The translations under genes were made by a program, and so were the position numbers. A stretch of DNA of 64,000 bases from Mytilus galloprovincialis (Eukaryota; Mollusca; Bivalvia; Mytilida; Mytilidae): assembly GCF_965363235.1 (NCBI RefSeq), contig NC_134841.1:32951440-33015439 (forward strand), read 5' to 3'. Positions 50,229-61,255 of this stretch are shown here, piece after piece. Under the pieces are notes generated by a model, which was not told the DNA's origin, ran no database searches, and was given only the letters and a program-made list of their open reading frames with translations. Position 1 is the stretch's first letter. Every line of letters starts with the position of its first letter.

Positions 50229-51495
50229 TTACGCAAGCGCTAACACGGTGATTTCATCCCGTCGAACCAAGATCCATCTTCAAACATACGGACATAAAGC
50301 AGTTAAAAGGTAGAACGTATAAAAAACAAGTAAGGAACAAATGCGTATCGAACATGAAGTAAAAGGATCGGTTGAGCACAAACACATATAAATAGGTCAT
50401 AAAAAGATCATTTTACCTCAACCAATTCAGAACTATTACCATATGTAAGACTATTAACAACTAGATTTGTAACTGCTAGCAATAACGGAAGGCACCCCTT
50501 CCCCCTATTACCAGGTGAGCGGCAGCCATTTTGACAATTCCAAAGTCAAAGAGAGCATCTACAGATGTCTAGTAACATTTTTGCAAAGTTTCATTAAGTT
50601 TGAACATTTTGAATTTTTGATATTTTTGCTGTTTCCATGGTTACGGCGGCCATTTTGAAAATTCTAACTTCAAAATCCAACTCTGCCTATGCCAGTTACC
50701 ATTCCTGTAAAGTTTCATCCAGTTTGCGGAAAATTCTTATTTTTGAAATTTTTGACCTTTTTGCATTGTTTCCATGGTAACAAGACCTATTTTGGAAATT
50801 CCAACTCCAATGTTGCTCATCATTACTGTGAAGTTTCATGAAGTTTTGAGCATTTTTAGAATTTTGAAAATTTTGGTGTAGTTTCCATGGCAACATAGTA
50901 GTTCCAATGATCGCCAAAATCATCCAACACCTGTATATAGTGGGCACCTACATTGTTTTAAAATATGATGATTCTGAGTTGAAGCATATCCAAACAGTTC
51001 ACCAAAAACCAAAAGCTCATTTTTTTCACAATTGTGCCGTTTCCATGGTAACGGCAGCCATATTAAACTATTCCATGCCATAATTAAAAAGGGGGAAGGA
51101 TATTAAAAATCAAATAAGTAACGAATAGGTAACGAATAGGGAATAGGGAATAGGTAACGAATAGGTAACGAATAGGGAATAGGGAATAGGTAACGAATAG
51201 GCAACGAATAGGGAATAGGGAATAGGTAACGAATAGGTAACGAATAGGGAATAGGGAATAGGTAACGAATAGGTAACGAATAGGGAATAGGGAATAGGTA
51301 ACGAATAGGCAACGAATAGGGAATAGGGAATAGGTAACGAATAGGTAACGAATAGGGAATAGGGAATAGGTAACGAATAGGTAACGAATAGGGAATAGGG
51401 AATAAGTAACGAATAGGCAACGAATAGGGAATAGGGAATAGGTAACGAATAGGGAATAGGGAATAGGTAACCAACTTGACGCCCATTACCCATTA

Positions 51496-53886
51496 GTAAA
51501 TTACACGATATTTTCAAAGAGTGTGACACCATCTCATTCTTCAGCCCACTGTATGAATATTCTCGTATAATTACAGCTTTTTTCCACCATACGCTGCTCC
51601 CGCGTATCGACAAACCTGAGGATCATAAACGTCATTTTTTGAAAATTAAATATATTAGCAGAGGTATTGATGATTTTATCAACTTATCTAGTATATTTAA
51701 TGACTCTACCGTATAAAACTTTATACCTCCCTATTTTGATACTATAGAACCACCTATAATTTCATACACATACAAAAAAACAAGCAGAAGTTTAATTTTT
51801 AATTATACATCGGTTACATCAGACGTGAATATAAATAGTAATACTCCCTTAACTTGAAACTGTGAATCGTCTAAGTTTAAATATGTTCCATATGGCCATG
51901 TTATTACAGGGGACCTCAATATCATCCAGGACAGAGAGGTTAAAAACTTTTTGAAAAAAGGGCCAAAATATCGTCCTCCATCTAAAATAGATTGGAAAGA
52001 GTGTCGTCAAGTCACCAAAGATGCTCTTTCCCAGTGGCGGATCCAGGGGGGGGGGGGGGGGGGTTCCGGGGGTGCGCACCCCCCTTTATTTTTGCCGATC
52101 AATGCATTTGTATAGGGACATATGTTTTGCACCCCCCCCCCTTTGCCCTGGGTTACCTGGGTTAGCACCCCCCTTTCGAAAATTCCTGCATCCGCCCCTG
52201 TTTCCTCGTTTTGTAAAAAATGGTGTAAACGTGAAAAATCTGATAAAAAATCTCTTGATTCTTATTTAAATAAATGTATGAATGTGGTAGATAAGAGAAT
52301 ATCACATTTTGAAAATAATTTAGAAGTAAATAATAGAGTACACAATACACCAATATCCAGAATAAGAAATAAACTTCAAATACTTTCAAAGCGGTTTGTC
52401 GACAAAGCAGCCAACAATGTGGTGGTGGTATGCCGTAAATACTACACGGACGTTCTTAAGAATGAAATTTTAAATTCATCTACATTCAAGTTCATCCTCT
52501 CCACAGAGAGTCATATAGTTAACAAGCATATCACAACCACATCAAAGCTTAAGGCTTCTTCTAAACATTTGAAGGTCCCTACTATGTATTGGCTACCTAA
52601 CTTACACAAAAAACCATTTAAATATCGTTTAATCTCGGCCTCTAGTAAGTGTTCTACAACTAATCTTTCAGTGCTCTTAACTAGTTCATTAACTACTATT
52701 AAAGAGCTTATCATAAACTATTGTAATAAAATATATGAACATAGTGGTATAAACCATTTTTGGAGGGTAAAAAATTCTTTGGATGTTTTAGATAAATTAC
52801 GTGCTTTTGATGGTCCTTTTGATTCTGTTAATAGTTTTGATTTTTCTACTCTTTACACTACACTGCCACACTATCTTATTGAACAAAAGTTTTCCTATTT
52901 AATTAAATGGTCGTTTGGTAAAGCTGCATGCTAGATATACTTACTGGAGGTGTGATGAGATGATTGAAACTGTTAATTTTCTCCTTGATAATATTTATGT
53001 ACGTTTCGGCAACAAAGTTAATCGACAGGTTGTAGGTATCCCCATGGGCACTAATTGTGCCCCTTTAATAGCAGACTTGTTTTTGTACTGTTACGAATCA
53101 CAGTTCATGACTAAACTCAGTAAAGACCCGTCGAAATTGCATTTAATTGATAAATTCAATAACACTTACCGTTATCTTGATGATATATTTTCGTTAAATA
53201 ATCAAGAATTTTCTCAATATACTGCGGAAATTTACCCCAAGGAACTTACTTTAAATAAATCAAATTTATTCGGTAATAACTGTCCTTTCCTGGATTTAGA
53301 TATTTCGGCTTTAAACGGGAAACTCCACACTAAAATTTACGACAAAAGAGACGATTTTTCGTTCCCTATTGTTAATTTTCCATTTTTAGATGATGATGTT
53401 CCTTTGGCACCATCTTACAGTGTTTATATTTCACAACTTGTTCTCTATGCCCGTGTCTGTTGTGACGTTTTTAATTTTAACGAGCGCAACCTATGTATTA
53501 CTGGTAAATTATTAAACCAGGGACATCGTTACCATAAATTACTTAAAACTTTTACTGAATTTTTCCACAGATATAAAGATTTGGTTTTGAAGTTTGGTTG
53601 TACCTGTAGAAAACTTTTTTCAAACGGGATAGCACATCCTCATTTTTACGGAAATGTTGTTAACCGTGCCGGGAAATTTAGAAATGATCCATGTAAACTT
53701 GTCGCTCCTTTAAATAAACTTATTCTAAAAGGTTACTTATTCAACACTGTAATTAGATCATTGAATATTGTTTTTATTGGTATAAATATTGATTTTGTTA
53801 TCAGTAAATTAAAAGCTAACTTAATATTACTAGTATGTTATATGCATATACATATTCATGGATCTACAATCTGTCGATACCTGTAA
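51496..53886 (+). pseudogene. Penelope-like reverse transcriptase, broken
   Basis: Coding-like sequence begins right at the foldback's duplication (LPISKLHDIFKECDTISFF) and continues with GDLNII..FLKKGPKYRPPS, YWLPNLHKKPFKYRLIS (the fingers motif of the Penelope type), FDFSTLYTTLPH, GIPMGTNCAPLIADLFLYCY, the catalytic YRYLDDIF and FLDLDI..LHTKIYDKRDDF. The longest open stretches are 52122-52934 and 52915-53886. The reading is interrupted a few times, so this copy is dead. The enzyme would copy the element's RNA at a nicked target. Placement in Penelope-like elements rests on the motif order; no GIY-YIG endonuclease is recognised in the part present. Confidence 0.75.
52032..52200. mobile_element. 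169-bp hAT-type MITE (5-bp TSD TTTCC)
   Basis: Ends CAGTGGCGGATCCAGG and CCTGCATCCGCCCCTG, flanked by TTTCC on both sides (52027-52031 and 52201-52205). It has a G-rich left half and C-rich right half that can pair. It is inserted in the reverse-transcriptase coding region of the Penelope-like element. Confidence 0.85.
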
Positions 53887-54556
53887 CTTGGCATTGCACA
53901 AGGTCATGTTTTTCTCTGGCTGTTTATGACGTCTTTACACTAAATCCATGGGATGTTGGATGTGTACGGATTGATAGTTTAGTCTTAGTTGCATGATTTT
54001 TTTATCAGTTGTTAGTGGCTTTGAACTAGCTGTCAGATAACTGCGAGTACTCTCAGATCTGTTCATTGTGTCTTTTTGTGTCAGGATGTATAAGTACCGG
54101 GCCACGTCCACTTCTATTTTTGTCCATCTGATGAGTTAAGCCTTTTTCAACTGATTTTTATAGTTCGTTCTTATGTTGTACTGTTATACCACTGTCCCAG
54201 GTTAGGGGAGGGTTGGGGTCCCGCTAGCATGTTTAACCCCGCCACATTATTTATGTATGTGCCTGTCCCAAGTCAGGAGCCTGTAATTCAGTGGTTGTCG
54301 TTTGTTTATGTGTTACATATTTGTTCGTTCATTTTTTTTTTCTTTTTTTTTTTTCATTTTACATAAATAAGGCCGTTAGTTTATTTGTTTGAATTTTTTT
54401 ACATTGTCTTATCGGGGCCTTTTATAGCTGACTATGCGGTATGGGCTTTGTTCATTGTTGAAGGCCGTACGGTGATCTATAGTTGTTAATGTCTGTGTCA
54501 TTTTGGTCTTTTGTGGATAGTTGTCTCATTGGCAATCATACCACATCTTCTTTTTT
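53887..54556 (+). repeat. 3' tail of the Penelope-like element; source of the main dispersed repeat
   Basis: Continuous from the reverse-transcriptase stop to CATCTTCTTTTTT at the duplication. The segment 54180-54556 (GGGGAGGGTTGGGGTCCCGC .. TTGTCTCATTGGCAATCATA) is the family found at 816, 3721, 5248, 45345, 49905, 61005 and 62150, with diverged forms at 7465, 15190 and 28385. Confidence 0.75.
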
Positions 54557-55289
54557 ATATGATAAACAAATTGTGCAAAATTGTCCTTAAAGGGCAATAA
54601 CTCTTTAAGGGGTCAATTGTCAATTTTGGTCATATAAACTTATTTGTAGATCTTACTTTGCTGAACATATTTGCTGTTACAGTTTATCTTTATCATTAAT
54701 ACTATTCAAGATAATAACCAAAAACTGAAAAATTTCCTTAAACTTTTACCAATTTAGTGGCAGCAACCCAACAATGGGTTATTACTTTTATCTGGAAATT
54801 TCAGGGCTGATAGAACATTACCTTATGAACACGTAAACCCCATGTCAGATTTGCTCTAAATGCTTTGGTTTTTGGGATATAAACCAAAAACTGCATTTTA
54901 CCCCTATGTTCTATTTTTAGCCATGGCGGCCATGTTTTTTGACGAAACAGAAAATAAAACACAAACTTTATTCAAGATACCCTAAGGATCATTCAGCTTA
55001 AGTTTGGTTGGAATTGGTTCAGTAGTTTCAGAGGAGAAGATGTTTGAAATAGTTTACACTAGACGGACGACGACGGACGCCAAGTGCTGTTCCTTCTTAA
55101 CGGTGAGCTAAAAACAACTTCACGTGATCTTATTATGATAATCTTTAATTGGCAAATACAAGTATTATATGTCAAATCAACAACATACTGAATGAGATGA
55201 TTTACAACATTTCACAATAATGTTTCCTATTCTGATGTATTAGTAACATTTTCTTCTGTTTTTGCATTCAATTAATAGCTTAGCAATTG

Positions 55290-55736
55290 CACAGTGTGGG
55301 AACGGAACTGTACGGTTTTCTAATAATTTGGTCATTCGGGAGACTGTCAAGCGGTGCTCCGACATTTGCAAAATAACAAGTTGCTTGATGGAAACTTTGA
55401 CGAACTCTTGTTTTCCTATATAACGTTTCTGCTTCAAGTTTTGATAGCTAAAACATTCTTTATGTAAATATGAACCAATAAAATAATAAGAAAGATATAT
55501 GCATCCAAACGTTTTCCTTAGAATGGTGGAGCTCCGTGTAAAACGATCAAAATTGTCACACAACAGCGATCAAAAATGTCAAATAAACATCGAAAAATCA
55601 ATGTTTGCTACCAAAATTTTCACATGTACCTTTTCTGATATATAGTCATACCTGTCTGAAAGTTTCAAAACCATTGTCCCAGTAGAAATCTAAATATATT
55701 CATTTTCTCCATGTCGGATATTTTTATTGACTGTAC
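55290..55736 (+). repeat. Left arm of a 0.5-kb inverted pair (outer part)
   Basis: CACAGTGTGGGAACGGAACT .. GGATATTTTTATTGACTGTA matches the complement of 63157-63580. The arm continues at 60257 beyond the LTR element inserted into it. Confidence 0.9.
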
Positions 55737-56767
55737 TGTGACAAATCTGGACTGATAATTGCTATTATTTATTGTATTATTAATTGTATATTACATATAT
55801 TTATTTGAATATTGCCGGGTGGTCAACTTCTCGGATGTGCTGAAATGCATTGACTTTCATACTCATGATTTAAACTATTTGTACTTTGCAAGCGATAAGG
55901 ATCAGTCTTATATGTATATCTTGGTAATGTTTACCTATGAAATACTTTGATTATACCGTCATACAGTGATTTATTTTGACAAATATCGTCGTGAGATTCA
56001 ACTTGTTTACATCTGCCATGACACCGTTTTTTACTTTCACTTTGCGATCTCACATTAGTATTTGTTTAAGTTAACACTTTGTCAATGCAGATAAATTGCG
56101 TATTTATTATGTTTGTGCCTCCCTTTTCATTAACATTGTCTTTATTTATGATAGAACATGGTTTTCATTGATCTCATTTAAGCATTATATCTAATGCGTA
56201 AGGTTATGTAAATTACACCAAGTTCATACGCCGTACCGAGAAAGGAATTTACTGTCCGTTTAAAAATAGCATTATGTAGAAATGTCCTTTTGATTTTATT
56301 CGCTTTTAAATAAAATTCGGACAAGAAGGACAAAATGAGGACAACTCAATAATGAGTATTTATTTAGTAATAACGAAATCTGATTGTCTTCTTGAACATT
56401 TCAAGCCAAAAGACGTAAGAAACGTTGCTTTTGATTGGACGATTAGATGTTTACTCTAACGTCATAGTAAGTGCCAAAACACATAAATAGGAGCCTGTAG
56501 AACAACATGTCATTCTGAATCAATCTCTTGAACCGTCAACTACCTTTTATATTGACCACCCGATTTATTGTTTTATTTGCTGAAAGATAAATGTGTATCA
56601 TTTTGATGTTTATTATATTGAAAGAAGAAGTCAAAATACGACTGAAATAAATACTATTGTTATGTATTACAAATCTGTTTCTTCATACTGCCGCTGAGTT
56701 AAATGATGATTCCACTCCTCCTGAATGAGTTATTAAACAGAATTATAGCAACCCTAGGTTTGTTACA
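55737..56767 (+). repeat. Left LTR
   Basis: 1031 bp, TG..CA ends, same sequence as the right LTR in the stretches compared, including a 63-codon shadow ORF that is identical in both. Confidence 0.9.
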
Positions 56768-56895
56768 GTTTGGTGTCAGAAGTGGGATGACAAAAATAAT
56801 TGTCATCCAGTGATCGAATACCTCGCCTGTGATATTTAAATTTGAATAAGTATCTTATTTTTTCAAGGCATTTAGTGAACTAGTAATAATTTTCA

Positions 56896-58152
56896 ATGTC
56901 TGACGAATCTGATTCAGAAATCGAGAGTAATATGGATAAACGTGAAACAGTCGAGAAAAATAATGAAGACTCTGCATTAAATACAGCAAAGCAGGGACAA
57001 GGTGATATTGAAAGTGCATTTAATAACAACGTACGAGACGACATGGCTAGACAGAGAAATACAGTAGAGATGGAAAGGAATTTTGAAGGTGAACCAGGTG
57101 TTTCGTATTTTGAAAATAATAGCGTTCATGAACGAAAATGGGGAAATGCACCAAGATTTTGCCGTGAACAGTTGCCGATTGCTGGACATCCTGCTACAAT
57201 TCGTCCAGATGCTTATAGTGGATCAGATGACTGGGAAGAATATTTTTCGCATTTTCAAGATTGTGCAGAACTAGGCAGATGGAGTATGGAAGATAGAGTA
57301 TTGACACTTGTTGCAAGTTTAAAGGGCCCTGCGAGAACTTTTTATATGAGCCTTCCTACACATGAACGCCGACCTTATAGTATTCTTGTCCGACGTTTAG
57401 AAGAAAGATTCGGAAGTGCCCGTCAACAAAACAGATGGTTATCTCGTTTTGAAATGAGAAAGCGAAATTCCGGTGAAACAGTTGCTGCTCTCGGTGATGA
57501 CCTCCGCCAGATTGTACAAAAGGCTTATTGTAATTTAGATTCATTGGCACAAGAAGTGTTGGCGCTTAATCAGTTATACAAGTCGATTCCTATAGAAATG
57601 AAATGTCGATGCGTAGATCGAGAATGTAAAACGGTCGCTGACGCTGTAGATATAATTGAAAGATATGAGGCTCTTTTAGGGGAGTCAAGTGATAAAAAGA
57701 AAACTAGTGTCCGCTCAGTTTCTTATGAAAATTGTAGTGAAAATAAATTAGATATGGAATTGCAAAATAATGGTGACCCAAATGTCAGATTAATTTCCCA
57801 ACAGCCAAATAGTGACAAAACCATTCAAATGCTTTTAAGTAGAATGGATAAGTTAGAAAATCAGATTCGGAATACGACAACCGATCCAACTTTAGATTTG
57901 GCCGCAACAATTACCAAAACGGGAGTAATACACAGAATCAACGGACCTGCTTCATTTGTGACTCGCCTGATCATTTTTATAGACAATGTTCTATGTATAA
58001 TGGTCATGAATTTAGGGAGAATAAACCCCCGAATTCACAGAATTTTAGAAATTTCAGACCAAATACAACTATGGATTGGGTTCAGGGAGACAACCTTCCG
58101 TTTATTCAATAGGTCGGGAGTTGACAGTTACAGAAGTCGTATTTTATGTTAA
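56896..58152 (+). pseudogene. Gag-like region of the LTR element (fossil)
   Basis: Capsid-type segment of the Ty3/Gypsy kind: YSGSDDWEEYFSHFQDCAEL, LVASLKGPARTFYMSLP, LVRRLEERFGSARQQ and AVDIIERYEALLGE in order, with an acidic N-terminal part. The far C-terminal part lacks a clear zinc knuckle. Family placement rests on the capsid-region pattern. Treated as part of an incomplete element. Confidence 0.8.
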
Positions 58153-58648
58153 TTAAATGATTTTAAAGGTGTTGGAAATGAAATTCAGACTGCAATTATA
58201 AATAGCAGAATAAATCAAATAGGGGGTCAAGAAAAATAACAAAAAATGGATTTTATATGCATGGTTCCGTTTATGGACAAACATAAGAGAACTTTGGCAA
58301 AATATGTTTTATGAAAATAATGTGATATTACCTTGATAAAATTTTAGAACAAAATTTATTATTTAAATTTGTACAGTACCAGTAAATTATTAAATATTGA
58401 AGTGAGTAAGAAAGCAGGAAAAGTATTTCACATAGATAGACTCGCAGAATATAATGGAAACAGTTTAAAGTGACAAAAGAAAGTGTCTCATAATCTAGCA
58501 AGAAGTAAAGTTAAAACCAAAGAAGAGGACAAGACGCCATTCAAAATTTATTGTGCTTATGTGTTTAAATGTGTATCACTCGTTATTTTTATTTTTTTAT
58601 GAATAAGATTATTCATGTGTTGAGATATAGTGTATATGAAGAAGTATT

Positions 58649-58759
58649 GGTGCAGTGTTGTGAATGCATCCAGTTGTTATGTGATGGTGCAGTGTTGTGA
58701 ATGCATCCAGTTGTTATGTGATGGTGCAGTGTTGTGAATGCATCCAGTTGTTATGTGAT
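58649..58759 (+). repeat. 37-bp direct repeat, three units
   Basis: GGTGCAGTGTTGTGAATGCA plus TCCAGTTGTTATGTGAT, three identical units, inside the LTR element. Confidence 0.9.
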
Positions 58760-59225
58760 ATTTCTAGAAACGTAGCCCAGATTTGCCTATAGGGACTGAT
58801 CACCCCAGAGTTGGTTGAAAAGAGGGGGTTTTCTAGAAAATTTGGTGAAATATTGTGATATTTCCAAGGTAGTTAATAATTATAGTTGCAGCGTCAACAG
58901 AAATTATTATTTGATGTTAAAGTGATACTGTGTTTTTGTAGATAAGTTGAAGAAATTCGTGAATGGCTCTAGTGTTTCTCTATGGTTTTTAAAATGTGTC
59001 CGATGTCATATCAGAAATTGCTGAGTGTAATAGTGAAAATTATCTACAGTTGACAGAAAGATGATTTCCCTGAAGACACAGAAGTGCGGATGATATAATT
59101 AAACAGTGTGAATATATTCCATTAAAGATTGAAGAGCACAGAGACTATAAGTAAAAAATAAAAGTACTGGTATACTGTTACCTCCAGAAAATACAGGAGT
59201 ATTTTAAGACTTGGGTGGGGGAAAT

Positions 59226-60256
59226 TGTGACAAATCTGGACTGATAATTGCTATTATTTATTGTATTATTAATTGTATATTACATATATTTATTTGAATA
59301 TTGCCGGGTGGTCAACTTCTCGGATGTGCTGAAATGCATTGACTTTCATACTCATGATTTAAACTATTTGTACTTTGCAAGCGATAAGGATCAGTCTTAT
59401 ATGTATATCTTGGTAATGTTTACCTATGAAATACTTTGATTATACCGTCATACAGTGATTTATTTTGACAAATATCGTCGTGAGATTCAACTTGTTTACA
59501 TCTGCCATGACACCGTTTTTTACTTTCACTTTGCGATCTCACATTAGTATTTGTTTAAGTTAACACTTTGTCAATGCAGATAAATTGCGTATTTATTATG
59601 TTTGTGCCTCCCTTTTCATTAACATTGTCTTTATTTATGATAGAACATGGTTTTCATTGATCTCATTTAAGCATTATATCTAATGCGTAAGGTTATGTAA
59701 ATTACACCAAGTTCATACGCCGTACCGAGAAAGGAATTTACTGTCCGTTTAAAAATAGCATTATGTAGAAATGTCCTTTTGATTTTATTCGCTTTTAAAT
59801 AAAATTCGGACAAGAAGGACAAAATGAGGACAACTCAATAATGAGTATTTATTTAGTAATAACGAAATCTGATTGTCTTCTTGAACATTTCAAGCCAAAA
59901 GACGTAAGAAACGTTGCTTTTGATTGGACGATTAGATGTTTACTCTAACGTCATAGTAAGTGCCAAAACACATAAATAGGAGCCTGTAGAACAACATGTC
60001 ATTCTGAATCAATCTCTTGAACCGTCAACTACCTTTTATATTGACCACCCGATTTATTGTTTTATTTGCTGAAAGATAAATGTGTATCATTTTGATGTTT
60101 ATTATATTGAAAGAAGAAGTCAAAATACGACTGAAATAAATACTATTGTTATGTATTACAAATCTGTTTCTTCATACTGCCGCTGAGTTAAATGATGATT
60201 CCACTCCTCCTGAATGAGTTATTAAACAGAATTATAGCAACCCTAGGTTTGTTACA
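59226..60256 (+). repeat. Right LTR
   Basis: 1031 bp, matching the left LTR, followed by GTAC. Confidence 0.9.
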
Positions 60257-60325
60257 GTACAATCGCTTGCAAGTTCACTGTAATATCACTCGGAGCCTTC
60301 CTGTACAACCGCTTGGAGCTTTCCT
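60257..60325 (+). repeat. Left arm of the inverted pair (inner part)
   Basis: GTACAATCGCTTGCAAGTTC .. CGCTTGGAGCTTTCC matches the complement of 63093-63157, completing the arm interrupted by the LTR element. Confidence 0.85.
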
Positions 60326-60339
60326 GTAGAATTGCTTGG

Positions 60340-60835
60340 CCATATTTATTAAATACATTGTACATCTTTTATATTAGCTTTGGATTTTACATATTTTGAC
60401 CACGAGCATCACTGAAGAGACATTATTTGTCGAAATGCGCATCTGGTGCAAAAAAATTGGTACCGTTAATGTTATTACTAACACTGGGTCGATGCCTCTG
60501 CTGGTGGACTGTTAGTCCACGAGGGTATCACCAGTCCAGTAGCCAGTACTCCGGTACTGGCATGAAAATACGGATTTTTTGTGTTTTTAAATTTGCTGTT
60601 ACAAAATGTTAAAAATTATTATAAATTAAGGAATGTATCTCCCTCATGCAAAGCTCTATTCCTGTCACGGATTTGGCTATACTTTTTGGAACGTTTGGAT
60701 TATAGCTCTACATCTTTTATATAAGCTTTGGATTTTACATATTTTGACCACGAGCATCACTGAAGAGACATTATTTGTCGAAATGCGCATCTGGTGCAAA
60801 AAAATTGGTACCGTTAATGTTATTGTATATGCATT
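60340..60835 (+). repeat. Dispersed repeat family E, one and a third units in tandem
   Basis: The block TTTGGATTTTACATATTTTG..ACCACGAGCATCACTGAAGA..TCTGGTGCAAAAAAATTGG occurs at 60365-60475 and again at 60725-60835, so the unit is about 360 bp. Between them is the ACTGGCATGAAAATACGG part seen at 1-222 and 30430. Confidence 0.85.
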
Positions 60836-61004
60836 GCATTGGTTGTTTCTTGCTGTTCTATTAAATTCATCTATGGTATTTGAAGTGAAAATAAGCATAA
60901 AACCGGTCATTTTGTGATTTTACTTTTTTTCTTTGACAATTTAGATTCTATCAAGGAACCCTTTTAAGGCGACTATATCAGAGACAAAAACAAAATGTGT
61001 ACAA

Positions 61005-61255
61005 TAGATATAAAAATGAAGGTGTGGTATGATTGCCAAAGAGACAACTCTCCACAAGAGACCAAAATGACACAGAAATTACCAACTATAGGTTATCGTA
61101 CGGTCGTCAACAATGAGCAAAGCCCATACCGCATAGTCAGCTATAAAATGCCCCGAAAAAACAATGTAAAACGAGAAAACTAACGGCTTATTTATGTACA
61201 AAAAATGAACGAAATACAAATATGTAACACATAAACACAAAACCACTGGATAAAT
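61005..61255 (-). repeat. PLE-tail repeat copy
   Basis: AAGGTGTGGTATGATTGCCA .. TACGGTCGTCAACAATGAGC .. ATATGTAACACATAAACAC, the inverse of the 54295-54556 segment. Confidence 0.85.

Larger units (their letters stand above)
44142..51486. mobile_element. FB-like foldback transposon, 7345 bp, 9-bp TSD TACCCATTA
   Basis: Ends ATGGGCGTCAAGTTGGTTAC and the complement. The target duplication TACCCATTA is present at 44133-44141 and 51487-51495. Each arm has, from outside in: a 0.33-0.37 kb satellite of CCTATTC and GTTAC words; about 0.9 kb of unique sequence (GTTTCCATGGTTAC.GC.GCCATTTTG motifs); a copy of the PLE-tail repeat; then a 168-bp tandem array. The arms meet head to head at about 47030 with no loop. 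No transposase ORF. Arms are nearly identical: 83-codon ORFs in each differ at one residue. FB elements of Drosophila have this layout and 9-bp duplications; kinship is inference. Confidence 0.8.
44131..54556 (+). mobile_element. Penelope-like retroelement, 5'-truncated, with two insertions
   Basis: Flanked by ATATGAT on both sides (44124-44130 and 54557-54563). The flanks join to restore the host repeat unit. Without the inserted foldback (44142-51486) and hAT MITE (52032-52200) the element is about 2.9 kb. The 3' part after the coding region (53890-54556) ends in CATACCACATCTTCTTTTTT. The coding part is described separately. Truncation at the 5' side and an intact 3' tail fit target-primed reverse transcription. 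Confidence 0.75.
41301..55114 (+). repeat. Bivalve tandem-unit repeat hosting a stack of insertions
   Basis: The left end CAAGAGGCTCTCAAGAGCCT is a hairpin, followed by GAATCGCTCACCTT. The right end is GACGGACGACGACGGACGCC .. CGGTGAGCTAAAAAC. Units of about 510 bp contain AAAGGGCAATAACTC, GTGGCAGCAACCCAACAATG, TTTGCTCTAAATGCTTTGGT and CTAAGGATCATTCAGCTTAA. The unit series is broken twice, by 41865-43938 and by 44131-54556, and continues correctly after each. The unit at 54564-55080 supplies an uninterrupted reference for the 41865 insertion site. Confidence 0.8.
55737..60256 (+). mobile_element. Ty3/Gypsy-type LTR retroelement, incomplete (fossil)
   Basis: 4520 bp with two 1031-bp LTRs (55737-56767 and 59226-60256) beginning TGTGACAAATC and ending TTTGTTACA, and a 4-bp duplication GTAC on each side. 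A primer-binding-like TGGTGTCAGAAGTGGGA follows the left LTR and a purine-rich GGGTGGGGGAAA precedes the right one. The inner part has a gag-like region (56896-58152) and no pol that I can recognise, so it is not complete. The LTRs look the same wherever I compared them, which indicates a young insertion. Confidence 0.9.

Noticed and set aside
44142-51486. The possibility that the palindrome is a hairpin-read or assembly artefact
   Set aside because: The arms have different array lengths and a few distinct differences, and both outer edges carry the same 9-bp duplication within a coding-like retroelement; still, long-read confirmation would be decisive.
44069-51613. Long periodic ORFs (up to 167 codons, PIPYSLPIRYLF pattern) at both ends of the foldback element
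   Set aside because: They follow from short satellite words with few stops, are open in more than one frame, and lack any gene signals.
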